A DNA stretch of 64,000 nucleotides from Aquabacterium commune (GTDB lineage Bacteria; Pseudomonadota; Gammaproteobacteria; Burkholderiales; Burkholderiaceae_C). Positions 1-9,137 of this stretch are shown here, piece after piece. The stretch covers positions 372,001-436,000 of the forward strand of contig NZ_SNXW01000002.1 of assembly GCF_004362855.1 (NCBI RefSeq), written 5' to 3'. Position 1 is the stretch's first letter. Each line of letters begins with the position of its first letter. The notes under the pieces are model-generated. The model saw only the letters and a list, made by a program, of their open reading frames with translations, was not told where the DNA came from and ran no database searches. Position numbers and translations under genes: made by a program.

Positions 1-3000
1 TCTTCGGTGTCGCCGACCACGCGGGTGCGGGTGAGGCCCGAGCTGCCATCGAAGCCATCGCGCACAGCCAGCAATTTCTGATCGTTCACGTCCACGGCCA
101 GCAGGTTGCGGCCGTCCACCAGGATGCTGCGGATGGGCAAGCCATTGATCGGGCTGAGCACGAACAGGGAGCCTTGTGGACCGCTGCCGCACGACTGGCT
201 CAGCTCCTCGGCCGACTTGCCGCGCACGGTGGTGAAGAGCACGAAATTCAAGCGACTGACGGGGGAGCTGATGAGCGCCTCGCCCGCATCGCTGGCCGAC
301 GGCAACTCGAAATACCAGCCGTCGTTGAGGGCCGGATCGAAGCGTGGGGCCACGTCGGTGGCGCCCAGCGGCACGGCCTTGCCGCTGGCATCGCGCCTCA
401 CGGTGCCGTCCTCATTGAGCTGCGCGATGAAGACCTGGCCAGCGTCGGTGCCTGTGGTTTCGCGCACGGCCACACGGCGCACGAAGGTGCTGACCGGGGT
501 GCCTGTGCTGGTGGCGGTGCTGGTGCCGGGCTTGAGCTTGGTGCCACTCAGGTCAGGTAGCTCATTGCCGCCCGTTGTGGGCGCCGGGAACATGGTGTCC
601 TGAACCTCCCCGCTGAGCACGGTGCGGCTGTAGCCGCCGCGATCCCAGACGGTGAAGAAGCGCTGTGCGCGGGCGAGGTCCGGGAAGTCGCCAGCCTCGA
701 TGGCGCGCCCGGTGCCGAAACTCACCATGATGCCGCCGAAGGACGGAAAGGTCAGCGCCGGCGCGGTGGTGATGGGCAAGGCCTTGTTGCTGCCATCTTT
801 CGCAGAGAACAGCGGCAGGCCCGCGCGGCCGTTGGCAGGCACCGATGCCTGCGCAGGCGCGATCAAGGCAACGCCCCACTCAGCGGGGTTGGCAGAGCGC
901 AAATCGAAACGCCACACTTGGCCCTTGAGGTCGGTGCCATAGGCGATGTCGGCCGTGCCGTTGTTGTCGAGGTCGGCCCAGGTCACGCCCATGAGGCCGT
1001 TGTTGCTGTCGGTGGTGCTGGTGGTCAGTGCCACGTAATTGCCCGGATCGCCGCTGACGGGCTTGCGCCAGGCGCCCGTGCCAGGCCCCGCCGCATTCAG
1101 AATGAGCAGCACCGCGCGCCCGCCCTCGGAGCGGTAGCCATTGGGCTGCAGGACGCCAAAGCGGCCGCTGTTGAGGTAAACCACCTGCGATGCCTGCCCC
1201 GACACGCTGCTGCGCACGGGGTCGATCAGGTTGAAGCCCAGGTCCCTGTCGTCGTCGGCCGTGAACGACCACTTGACGATGCTGGCGGGTGCGCTACCGG
1301 CCAGGCTGGCGGGGTAGGTGACATCCAGTGCGAACACCGCGCGACCGCCTCGGCCCAGCGAGCTGAACAGGTAGGTGCGCCATTCGTTGCTTGCGCCACC
1401 CGTGGCGGTCGAGGTCTTCGGCACCAGCACGTCGGCCGTGTAGGGGCTGCCGTCCATCAAGGGCTTGGGGTCGGACGTCGAGCGCGCCATGGCACCGCCG
1501 AGCTGCCCCAGCAGCGCACCAGGCACAAACGACAGGATGGGGTCGCCCGTGTTGGCGTTGAAGCCGTGCAGCATCCCATCGAAGGACCCCACCCACAGCA
1601 CATTGGGCTGCACAGGCTTTTTGTCGCTCGTCGTCGCTGCCTTTTCCAGCACGTACGCAAGGTAGGAGGGCTGCGAGGCGAAGTCGGCATCGGTGTAGCG
1701 CCCAGCCGCCTGGCTGTCCTGAAGCCACGGCGTGGAGTTCACCACCGGGCCCATGATGCCCTGCTCACCACGTGCACGGAACAAGGTTCCGGCAAAGCTG
1801 GCGTCACCACGCATGTAATTCACCAAGCGCGTGCCAGCCGTGCGCTGGGTTGCACCGATGGTGTCCGTGGCGGACAAGCCCAGCAAAGGGCGCAGCAAGG
1901 CGTTGTTGCTGTCATTGTCCGCGCCATCGCTGACCAGCGCGAAGTCTGCCCCGACGCCAGCGACCTGGGTAATGATCTTGCGCGAACCACCGGCGTCGGT
2001 GAGCTTGTCACTGCCATCCCACGCCACCTTCAGGGTTTCGAACTGACCTGTGGGCAAGAGCGCGAAGGCGCGCACATTGCCACTGAAGGTGTCGCGGCTG
2101 AACTCCGACCGGTACTTGAAAGAACCCGTCAGCAATTCGGCCGATGACACTGCGGGCGCTGAGTTGCTGCTCGCGGTCAGGCTGCTGAACAACTGGCGCA
2201 GTCGCTGTTCCAGCAACTCGGGGCGGCGCGCCAGGAAATACCCATCGGGCTCGCCGTCTGCGCACTGGCTGCCAACGCAGTTTTGGCCCGCATTGGATTG
2301 AGAGTCCCAGTTGTTGGAGGCGCCGCTGGCGCTCGGGGCATCTGGCTGGGCATCGGTGCTGACCTTGAACTCGGTTCGCTTCTCGCGCGTGTCAAAACTG
2401 CCGTATTTGGCGATGTACCAAAGCGGGTCACGCAGGGTCACGGGCGCCGCGCCATCCTTGACCAGGAAGGTCTGCGTGACGGTGGTGGTGACATTGGTAC
2501 CCTCCACGAACTGGTCGGCAAAGACCACGTTCTTGCCGCGGAATTTCGTGCTCTCGGCTCCGGGGGTCATGGCCCAAGCAAAGCCGTCAACTCCCCCCTC
2601 GCCGTTGCTCATGCCCGCAGACGTGAAGTTGCACAGCAACACAAACTTTTCGGACTCCTCACCGACCAGCTTGCGGTCCTTGCAAAGGGAGCTGCTCGCA
2701 TAGCCGTTGGAGCCATGGGTCAGGTAACGGCCATCAACCTGGTAAGTACCGCCCGGATTGGCTTGCGTGCCGATGATGCTGTAGCCGTGAGAGCCCAGCG
2801 CGCCCGCTTCGTGCCCCAGCACATCGGTCAGGACCTTGAGTTCGTAAGCACCCGGGTTGCCAGCGATTGGCTTGGTCTCCCAGCGGATGAAACCGATCAG
2901 GTCCATGTCGTAGTCGCCGCCGAACTGGGCGTCGTTCCAGGTGACCACGTAGGAGCCGAAGGCTTCGTCCGTGCTGTCATTGCGCCCCACCTCCAGGGCC

Positions 3001-5312
3001 TTGAAGGTCAACACCGCGCCCGGCATGAGCTGATCGTCATTGAAGCCACCATGGCGCCAAGAACTTTCCGGCGTGATGTACACCTTTTTGCCCGATGTGC
3101 CGATGGGCACCTCGATGCGCGGCACACCGCCCGCCAGCGAGGCCGCGTAAGACTTCACGCGCAAGGCGTGCTGCGGCAGTTTGTCCAGGCGCACATTGGC
3201 GCCGGTGTCGGCGGTCAGGGATGAGGCCACAGCGACGCCACCGACCTCACGGTTGCCCATCTCGCGGATGGCACGCGTGTTGGCGGCGAAGGCGGCTCCC
3301 GCGCCCAGATAGGCGCCCTTGATGCCAGGGGCCTCGGGACAGACGCCAGCCACACTGGCCAGGCCGGCTGTGACGACCGTGCCGATCTGCTTGGACGTGC
3401 AATCGGAACCGAACCCGGCGATGTTGCTGCCCACAGACCGGGCGGTGTTGTTGATGCGCTCGATCTGGCCGACCTTGTCCGTCAGCCCAGCCAAGGTAGC
3501 GCCACCCGCCGCGTTGGTCGAGAAAAACGCGCGCACCGCATCGTAAATGTCGTCACTGCTGCCCGGCTCATCGGTGTCGTAACTCACCGTGCCGCTGGAG
3601 ATGGCCAACACATTCATGGGCCGGCAAATGCCCTTGCCGTACATGCTGCTGCGCAGCCTCTGGGTGGCCGGGTCCTTCGAGTTGGCATCGTCGAGCGGAT
3701 CCACGGCGACGACGGTGCCTGAACCATCCCGCTTGGGCGTGGGCAAGCCCACCTCGGTGTCACGCGGCCAGTTCTGCGAAGCGATGCCCAGTTGGGTGTC
3801 GCCAGCGAAATAGGCCAGCGCCTGCACGATCATTTCCGAGATGGGATTGCCCCAGGAGGCATGGTCACCGTTGACCATGTCTTGAGGCCTCAGGTACTCG
3901 ATGTCGGGCGGGCTGCTCGGACGGGCCGCGCCGCTGCGCAAGACGGTGCCGTTGTAGTTGCCCGCACCGTACAGGCGGATGCGATCAAAACTGACGATGA
4001 TGCCAGCGGCCACCTGGTCACTGCTGGCCGTTTGCGCGCAGTTGCTGAGCTTGTCCAGCACGTTGTGACAGAAGCGGCCGCTGTAGAGGTCCACCTCGTC
4101 ATTGACGGAGCCGATGTTCTTGCGCAGCACACCGCCACGCAGGTTGCTGTCGTAGCTGCCGGTGATCAGACCGAACTCGGCCAAGGCCGCCTGTTCGGGC
4201 GCGGAGGTCGTGGCGAACTCCTGCAGCAGGCCGATCGGTTTGAGCACCGCGGGGTCGCTGGCGGAGCCATTGGGATTGCGGTAGGCCCGGCAGCGTTCAT
4301 TGCCAACCAGATCGGCTTTGCACGCCTGCACACGCACGGCCAGCTCATTGCCGATCTTGCCTCCTTCCGGGCCATACGTCGCGCCATCGGTTTCGTCCGA
4401 GGGCACCGCAACGGCGTGGGCGGTCGGGTCCACCTCGCCCCCCACCAATCTGCCTCTGGACGGGCCGTACTTGGCATAAAACAAGCGCGCCTTGACGCCG
4501 AAGCTGTAGTTGCGCTCCCTGGCCCAATTGCACACGGTGCCCGGCGTGGTGCCCCACAGGCTGAAGTTGCCCTTGGCCAGGCGGATCAAGGGATAACCGT
4601 TGGCCCCGGTTTCGTTGCGGTCGGCCCCGCGGCTGCAAAGGGTGAGGCCTTTGCCACCCAGGTCACCGGCCAGGGTGAAGGGCGTGAAATCGTCGATGTC
4701 GCTGCCGCTGTAGTACTTCACGAAGGCATGCGCGTCGTGCGACATCTGCGCCATCTCCAGCGTGGTGTCGGTCAGCGTGTCTTCCCGGCGGTAGCCGCCA
4801 TACAGCGTTTTGCGCACGACGTCGATGCGCGTCATCGTCGCCCAGTTCAGGAAGTTGCCGCTCCACCGACCTGTGCTGTTCTTGCAAGACAGGTAGCTGG
4901 CCGCGGGCACAGACGACCCGGCCGCGCTGACGCCAATCTTGGCCGGCATGGCCACAGGCTCGAAGCGCGGGATGGCCCGGGTGCTGTTGTAGGCGTAGCA
5001 CTTGTCGGCGTCGAAATAACCGTAATAGCGGAAAGTCCGCTTGTAGGTGTAGTCGTCCTGGCCGTCACCGTCGAGATCTTCGTAATCGGTGTAGATCGGC
5101 GAGAACAGGGTGTGGTCGCGCGATGCGGTCAGCATCACCATCGGGCCACCGCCACCGAACGAGATGTTGGGCGGGTAAGGCGACAAGGGCACCGAGGTGA
5201 CCAGCTGTTGGCTTTGCGCCAGGCTGGGCAAGGCCACCCCCAGGCTCAGGGACAGCATCAAGGCCAGCAAGCCGCAGGCGATCAACAAGGCACGGGGCAG
5301 GATGCGGGGCAT
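1..5312 (-). CDS. pilY1: PilY1-family type IV pilus tip/assembly protein (C-terminus beyond window)
   Basis: The reading frame is open from an ATG at 5312 to the window edge, about 1770 codons, longer than the roughly 1160-residue PilY1 of Pseudomonas aeruginosa. A signal peptide (charged start, Leu/Ala core to about residue 33) points to export. Near residues 79-87 there is a calcium-loop-like DLDGDGQDD. Around residue 1237 a WVGSFDGMLHGF segment and around residue 1445 a DLDNNGTADIAYG segment mark the C-terminal PilY beta-propeller with its calcium-binding loop. A middle segment (CRPMNVLAISSG, then SYDTDE) resembles the N-terminal half of the Burkholderiales family, but no clear von Willebrand MIDAS motif is visible. 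It is the last visible gene of the minor-pilin operon, 15 bases after pilX. PilY1 primes pilus assembly with the minor pilins and affects retraction and adhesion. A pilE-type gene often follows but would lie outside the window. Confidence 0.93.
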   Translation of the reverse strand, partial: MPRILPRALLIACGLLALMLSLSLGVALPSLAQSQQLVTSVPLSPYPPNISFGGGGPMVMLTASRDHTLFSPIYTDYEDLDGDGQDDYTYKRTFRYYGYFDADKCYAYNSTRAIPRFEPVAMPAKIGVSAAGSSVPAASYLSCKNSTGRWSGNFLNWATMTRIDVVRKTLYGGYRREDTLTDTTLEMAQMSHDAHAFVKYYSGSDIDDFTPFTLAGDLGGKGLTLCSRGADRNETGANGYPLIRLAKGNFSLWGTTPGTVCNWARERNYSFGVKARLFYAKYGPSRGRLVGGEVDPTAHAVAVPSDETDGATYGPEGGKIGNELAVRVQACKADLVGNERCRAYRNPNGSASDPAVLKPIGLLQEFATTSAPEQAALAEFGLITGSYDSNLRGGVLRKNIGSVNDEVDLYSGRFCHNVLDKLSNCAQTASSDQVAAGIIVSFDRIRLYGAGNYNGTVLRSGAARPSSPPDIEYLRPQDMVNGDHASWGNPISEMIVQALAYFAGDTQLGIASQNWPRDTEVGLPTPKRDGSGTVVAVDPLDDANSKDPATQRLRSSMYGKGICRPMNVLAISSGTVSYDTDEPGSSDDIYDAVRAFFSTNAAGGATLAGLTDKVGQIERINNTARSVGSNIAGFGSDCTSKQIGTVVTAGLASVAGVCPEAPGIKGAYLGAGAAFAANTRAIREMGNREVGGVAVASSLTADTGANVRLDKLPQHALRVKSYAASLAGGVPRIEVPIGTSGKKVYITPESSWRHGGFNDDQLMPGAVLTFKALEVGRNDSTDEAFGSYVVTWNDAQFGGDYDMDLIGFIRWETKPIAGNPGAYELKVLTDVLGHEAGALGSHGYSIIGTQANPGGTYQVDGRYLTHGSNGYASSSLCKDRKLVGEESEKFVLLCNFTSAGMSNGEGGVDGFAWAMTPGAESTKFRGKNVVFADQFVEGTNVTTTVTQTFLVKDGAAPVTLRDPLWYIAKYGSFDTREKRTEFKVSTDAQPDAPSASGASNNWDSQSNAGQNCVGSQCADGEPDGYFLARRPELLEQRLRQLFSSLTASSNSAPAVSSAELLTGSFKYRSEFSRDTFSGNVRAFALLPTGQFETLKVAWDGSDKLTDAGGSRKIITQVAGVGADFALVSDGADNDSNNALLRPLLGLSATDTIGATQRTAGTRLVNYMRGDASFAGTLFRARGEQGIMGPVVNSTPWLQDSQAAGRYTDADFASQPSYLAYVLEKAATTSDKKPVQPNVLWVGSFDGMLHGFNANTGDPILSFVPGALLGQLGGAMARSTSDPKPLMDGSPYTADVLVPKTSTATGGASNEWRTYLFSSLGRGGRAVFALDVTYPASLAGSAPASIVKWSFTADDDRDLGFNLIDPVRSSVSGQASQVVYLNSGRFGVLQPNGYRSEGGRAVLLILNAAGPGTGAWRKPVSGDPGNYVALTTSTTDSNNGLMGVTWADLDNNGTADIAYGTDLKGQVWRFDLRSANPAEWGVALIAPAQASVPANGRAGLPLFSAKDGSNKALPITTAPALTFPSFGGIMVSFGTGRAIEAGDFPDLARAQRFFTVWDRGGYSRTVLSGEVQDTMFPAPTTGGNELPDLSGTKLKPGTSTATSTGTPVSTFVRRVAVRETTGTDAGQVFIAQLNEDGTVRRDASGKAVPLGATDVAPRFDPALNDGWYFELPSASDAGEALISSPVSRLNFVLFTTVRGKSAEELSQSCGSGPQGSLFVLSPINGLPIRSILVDGRNLLAVDVNDQKLLAVRDGFDGSSGLTRTRVVGDTE

Positions 5313-5327
5313 GTGTCGAGCCTCGGG

Positions 5328-6032
5328 TCAGAGTTCAGGAACGACGAAATAGGACTGCAGCACCACCTCGGTGCCTGCGCGGTAGCCGAAGCCTCGTGCC
5401 GTGATGCGAAACAGCAACTGGCTGCCACGGCGCAGCGGCTCCAGCAGGTATTCAGGTTGCTGCGCCACAGCAGGGATGGCGCGCGTGCCCGTGAAGGTTC
5501 CCAGGGGCACCGCCCCGGTGAAGGTGGCGCATGAACCGTCACTGCCTGCGCTGGGCTTGGTGGAGGCCGTGTCGTTCCAGCGTCCGCCCTTGCGCGTCGG
5601 CCACCAGGCCTCGCCCGTGGTGGTGGTGGAGGTGGCATCGCTGAAATTCACAGCGCCCACTTCACTTTCATTGAGGCTGCACTGCCCTCGCAGGCAGTTG
5701 GCGGTGAAACGAGGCACCTGGTTCTGCACCGGCCGGTCCGCACCGCGCGGGCACGTGGCCGTTGCCGCCCCGTTGGCGGACAGCAGCAGGTCGCGCTCGG
5801 CATCGCGCAAGGCCGCCTCTGCCGCCTGGCGGGCCACCTGGTGGTCCAGTTGGTTGCGTGCCAAGCCCTCGCCGCCCAAGGCCAGCCTGGCGCTGACCAG
5901 TGCAATGCCTGTCAGGGCAATGGTGAAAACGAGCACCACGACCAGGGCCATGCCCCGTTCGCCAGGACGTGTGTGCACACAGTCGTGGCGAGCACGCCGC
6001 GCTGCAGAAAAACAAAAACGCAGGTCGAACAT
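5328..6032 (-). CDS. pilX: PilX-type minor pilin
   Basis: This 234-residue protein starts at an ATG that overlaps the pilW stop by one base (TGATG), so translation is probably coupled. After about 28 residues comes a class III prepilin signal, ERG followed by MALVVVLVFT, and a single hydrophobic helix. There is no Glu at mature position 5, as is usual for PilX/GspK-type pilins. The helix continues into RQAAEAALRDAERDLL, the typical PilX amphipathic segment. Four Cys in the C-terminal domain could form disulfides. It acts in the inner membrane and the pilus priming complex with PilV, PilW and FimT. Family assignment rests on motif and operon position. Confidence 0.88.
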   Translation of the reverse strand: MFDLRFCFSAARRARHDCVHTRPGERGMALVVVLVFTIALTGIALVSARLALGGEGLARNQLDHQVARQAAEAALRDAERDLLLSANGAATATCPRGADRPVQNQVPRFTANCLRGQCSLNESEVGAVNFSDATSTTTTGEAWWPTRKGGRWNDTASTKPSAGSDGSCATFTGAVPLGTFTGTRAIPAVAQQPEYLLEPLRRGSQLLFRITARGFGYRAGTEVVLQSYFVVPEL

Positions 6033-7282
6033 CAGACAGCTCCGGCGGTGTCGGCCGAGGTGGTCGTGGTGGGGGTGGGGGTCGGAGCGGTCGAACCACC
6101 ACTGGCCGGCCCGACCGTGTTGCCCTGGCGGTTCTTCACGCTGAAGACCCGCTCGAAGGTGCGCACCTGGGCGCCATCGGTGCGGGACAAGGCAATGCCT
6201 CGGCAATCGGTCACGTTGAGGGCCTTGCCCGCGGCGTTGCGCACGGCCGTGTTGTTGCTCAGGCTGCGCACCAGCACACACACGCGGACCGACACCACCT
6301 GCTGCCAGCCCGTGAGCGTCTGGTCCCCATCCTGCACTGGCAGCAGCGCACTGACATCGGAAGCTGAGACGTAACGCACCGGCGCCCCTGAGGTGAGGTC
6401 TTTCAAGCCGTAGCTCAGGACCATCTGCTCGACGCCAGGCACCAGCTCGATGTCGTCACCAAATCTCACATTCCGACCATTGCCGCGGCACTTCAAGGCG
6501 AAGGTGTTGATCTTGCTGCCACTCTCCGAGGTGAAGGTGCTGGCGCCGAGGAAGTACTGGTTGATGACCATCAGCGGCGAAGCAGGCGGCAAGCCGGCCT
6601 CGGTGCGGGGTCTGTCGGGTGTCGCAGCCGCACCGGTGGTCGCGTTGGCCGGCGTGCCCGTGCCAGGCACCGTGCCCAGGCGGGTGGTGTTGAGGGCCAC
6701 CGTTGCGTCATTGGCCACATCGGCGCGGGTGCAATCGGCACGCTGACCCACCGCCACGGACATGGCATCGCTGGTGAAGTACGCCACAGCGAAGGCATCC
6801 GACCCAGCCGCGGTGCCCGTTGTCGATGTGTGAGGGGCACAGGCATGTGACTCGGTCAGGGTCTGCCCCGCACAACCGAACACCCCCCCTTGATAGGACG
6901 CGACCTTGGTCGCACCGGCGACCACCATTTGCGCGGCAGCACGATCGAAACTCATGCGCACCGAGGTCTGGAAGCCCTGTCCTGCACTCACCGGCTCCGT
7001 GCCGGTCACCGGGTAGAAGCCAGCCAGTGCAATCTCCCGGCCCAGCAGTTCCAGGGCGAACTGACCAGCCTCCGACATCGCGCCGCGCTCATCCACCGCC
7101 TTTTGTGTGCCACGGGTGTTGATGTAGAGCAGGGTGGCAGCCAGCACCAGAACGAGGTTGAGGGCGATGGCCACCATCAACTCGACCAGCGTCACCCCTC
7201 GCTGGTGCCGCAACGCAAGCCACTGCCAATGGCTTGGGCCGTCCGGCCGGCAATCACACGTCAAAGGACAGAGGACGGTCAT
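6032..7282 (-). CDS. pilW: PilW-type minor pilin
   Basis: This 416-residue prepilin has a start that overlaps the pilV stop (ATGA). The leader of about 30 residues ends in HQRG, followed by VTLVELMVAIALNLVLVL, a class III cleavage site with Glu at position 5 and a hydrophobic assembly helix. The large C-terminal part, with several Cys, fits PilW. It belongs to the pilus priming complex with PilV and PilX and is cut and N-methylated by PilD, which is not encoded here. An in-frame upstream extension into pilV was rejected because it would delete the coupled start and the leader structure. Confidence 0.9.
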   Translation of the reverse strand: MTVLCPLTCDCRPDGPSHWQWLALRHQRGVTLVELMVAIALNLVLVLAATLLYINTRGTQKAVDERGAMSEAGQFALELLGREIALAGFYPVTGTEPVSAGQGFQTSVRMSFDRAAAQMVVAGATKVASYQGGVFGCAGQTLTESHACAPHTSTTGTAAGSDAFAVAYFTSDAMSVAVGQRADCTRADVANDATVALNTTRLGTVPGTGTPANATTGAAATPDRPRTEAGLPPASPLMVINQYFLGASTFTSESGSKINTFALKCRGNGRNVRFGDDIELVPGVEQMVLSYGLKDLTSGAPVRYVSASDVSALLPVQDGDQTLTGWQQVVSVRVCVLVRSLSNNTAVRNAAGKALNVTDCRGIALSRTDGAQVRTFERVFSVKNRQGNTVGPASGGSTAPTPTPTTTTSADTAGAV

Positions 7283-7884
7283 GGCACCACCACGAAGTTG
7301 GCGCAGCGCGTCCCGTCCGGTACGCCCCTTGGGCAGCAACTCTGGAGCGCCATGCCCGTGGTGCTTGTTGCACACTCGGCGCTCGCCACAAGGGCGCGGC
7401 CATTGACGCCGTCCTGGGTGCGGTCCTTGTCCGTCCACATGAATGTGACGTTGATGCCTGTGCGCGCGTCACCCGTCACCCGCACCGAGCCCCGAGGCAA
7501 GCTTCTGCGTACCGCAGAACGCCACTGAGCCATGTCGTAGCTGGCCAAAGCAGCCCCGCTGCAGCTCGCGCCCGATGCGGCACAGTCAACCGAGGCCGCA
7601 GCCACATCGGCCGCCTGGTTCGACCAAGTCGCGTCGTACAAATAGCCTGACGATGCAGCCACGCCCGGCGCCTGGTTCAAATTGGAGCGCACCCGCTCGG
7701 CGTAGTCAGCCAGCAGCCCTGACAACTGCGCGCGTTGCCCCGAGCCCAGCTGGTAGCTGACGGTGCGGGCCTGCAACGCGGCCAAGCCAACCATGCCCAG
7801 GGCAAGCACAAGCATGGACACGAGCACCTCGATGAGGCTCACGCCCGACTGCGAACGATGGATGCGACTCATGCTCGCGCTCAC
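7279..7884 (-). CDS. pilV: PilV-type minor pilin
   Basis: This 201-residue prepilin carries the short leader MSASMSRIHRSQSG, then VSLIEVLVSMLVLALGMVGL, with Glu at +5. The chosen start is a GTG overlapping the fimT stop as GTGA, in line with the ATGA overlap at its other end. An ATG four codons later (7872) is an alternative that would give nearly the same protein. Residues that follow (AALQARTVSYQLGSGQRAQLSGLLADYAERVRSN) match the PilV pattern of a long helix leading to a Cys-containing head. Operon member with fimT, pilW, pilX and pilY1. Confidence 0.88.
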   Translation of the reverse strand: MSASMSRIHRSQSGVSLIEVLVSMLVLALGMVGLAALQARTVSYQLGSGQRAQLSGLLADYAERVRSNLNQAPGVAASSGYLYDATWSNQAADVAAASVDCAASGASCSGAALASYDMAQWRSAVRRSLPRGSVRVTGDARTGINVTFMWTDKDRTQDGVNGRALVASAECATSTTGMALQSCCPRGVPDGTRCANFVVVP

Positions 7885-8501
7885 GGGTTGTTGGCCGCCA
7901 CAGGGGGCGTGTTGCCGGAGCCCGATGAGGTGGTTGCCACGTCCTTCACGGTGTCAACCTGAACCCGCCCCTGGAAGCTCACGGTGATGTCCCGCCGATA
8001 GGGGCTGTTGGCATCCTTGCCATCGACCACCCTGTAAGTGGATTGGCCCGACACCAAGGTGCCGCGCGCATCGAAGGTCAACACGTCCTGCTTGGCCGTG
8101 TTCACGTCCACCAACTGGTAGCGCCCATTGCCCGGCTGGCGCACCGAAATCACCTCGTCGGCTGTCAAAGCCGTCGCTGCGGTGCCACCGCAGGCCGCGT
8201 TGGTGTACGTGATCCAGCCCCGATGCCAATTGCCCAATGCCGTCCCGGTGGCGCAGGTGTTGCCCCCCTCAGCGGCCAGCTGGCAAATCGACACGCAGGT
8301 GTTGCGGTTGATGGCGTCCAACCTCGCCCGCTGCAGGGCGATGGCGAAGTCATCCTTGACGGCGTTCATGCCACTCTTGGCCAGAAAGGACTGCATCCCT
8401 GGCACAGCCACGGCCGCCAGGATGGCCACGACGGCCACAGTGACCATCAGCTCCACCAGGGTGAAGCCTCTCCGAGTGTGATTTTGTGCTCGCTTGCGCA
8501 T
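7881..8501 (-). CDS. fimT: FimT/GspH-family pseudopilin
   Basis: First gene of the minor-pilin operon, 206 residues when started at the ATG for MRKRAQNHTRRG. The cleavage site is RRG followed by FTLVELMVTVAVVAILAAVA with Glu at +5. The GspH-type head follows, with helix FAIALQRARLDAINRN and Cys-containing beta-strands. FimT homologues are minor pilins, and some bind DNA during natural transformation; that role is not shown here. An upstream in-frame ATG at 8540 would add 13 residues before an already complete leader and was not used. It lies 155 bases downstream of nrdR, with no convincing terminator in that gap. Confidence 0.88.
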   Translation of the reverse strand: MRKRAQNHTRRGFTLVELMVTVAVVAILAAVAVPGMQSFLAKSGMNAVKDDFAIALQRARLDAINRNTCVSICQLAAEGGNTCATGTALGNWHRGWITYTNAACGGTAATALTADEVISVRQPGNGRYQLVDVNTAKQDVLTFDARGTLVSGQSTYRVVDGKDANSPYRRDITVSFQGRVQVDTVKDVATTSSGSGNTPPVAANNP

Positions 8502-8656
8502 GGAGGCCGAATGTAGCGCGTTGCCCCGCAGACGCAACACCGCTGGCCGCCGTCCACTGACCGCTCATCGCCACGGGGGCGGGTTGCCCCGCGGTTTGCG
8601 CCACCTGCCCCCGCAAGCAAGGGGGGCGTGGACGCCAGCCCCGAAGCCACAGGCGC
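8502..8656. other. Intergenic region between nrdR and fimT
   Basis: These 155 bases must hold any separate promoter of the pilin operon, but no good -35/-10 pair is obvious on the minus strand. A short C5/G5 inverted repeat (8608-8625) without a T-run is not a convincing terminator, so readthrough from glyA-nrdR is possible. Confidence 0.4.
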
Positions 8657-9130
8657 TCAGCCCTCGGCCTTCCTGGTGGCCGCCTTGCCGGTTTCCTTGA
8701 TCGCCGCGACGAACTCGCTGACGTCGTCGAAGCTGCGGTACACCGATGCAAAACGCACGTAGGCCACCTTGTCGAGTTTGCGCAGCTCGCGCATCACCCA
8801 CTCGCCAAGCTGGGTGGAATCGACTTCCTTGTCACCCGACTGGCGCAGGCGCGCCTCGATGGCCTCGATGGCGCCTTCGAGCGCCTCGGCACTGACCGGC
8901 CGCTTGCGCAGCGCGATCATCATCGAGCCCTTGAGCTTGGCGCGCTCGTAGTCGGTGCGCCGACCGTCGCGCTTGACGATGGCCGGCAGCTCGATTTCCG
9001 CGCGCTCGTAGGTCGTGAAGCGCTTGTCACAGTGGTGGCACTTGCGGCGACGGCGGATGCTGTCGCCCTCGTCGGAATCCCGGGTCTCCACGACCTGGGT
9101 TTCCAGGTGGCCACAAAAGGGACAGCGCAT
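8657..9130 (-). CDS. nrdR: NrdR, ATP-cone transcriptional repressor of ribonucleotide reductase genes
   Basis: This is a full-length, 157-residue NrdR. The N-terminal zinc ribbon has two Cys pairs, CPFC at residues 3-6 and CHHC at about residues 31-34, and the link contains the family segment [16 protein letters not shown]. The rest is the ATP-cone domain ([15 protein letters not shown], then [17 protein letters not shown]). NrdR senses ATP/dATP and represses nrd genes at NrdR boxes. It starts 7 bases after the glyA stop and is almost certainly co-transcribed with glyA. Confidence 0.97.
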   Translation of the reverse strand: MRCPFCGHLETQVVETRDSDEGDSIRRRRKCHHCDKRFTTYERAEIELPAIVKRDGRRTDYERAKLKGSMMIALRKRPVSAEALEGAIEAIEARLRQSGDKEVDSTQLGEWVMRELRKLDKVAYVRFASVYRSFDDVSEFVAAIKETGKAATRKAEG

Positions 9131-9137
9131 GCCGGCT

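Noticed and set aside
3792..5534. Plus-strand open frame of 580 codons opposite pilY1
   Set aside because: Antisense shadow of pilY1; composition is Gly/Val/His/Arg-rich with no domain, while the minus strand reads as PilY1.
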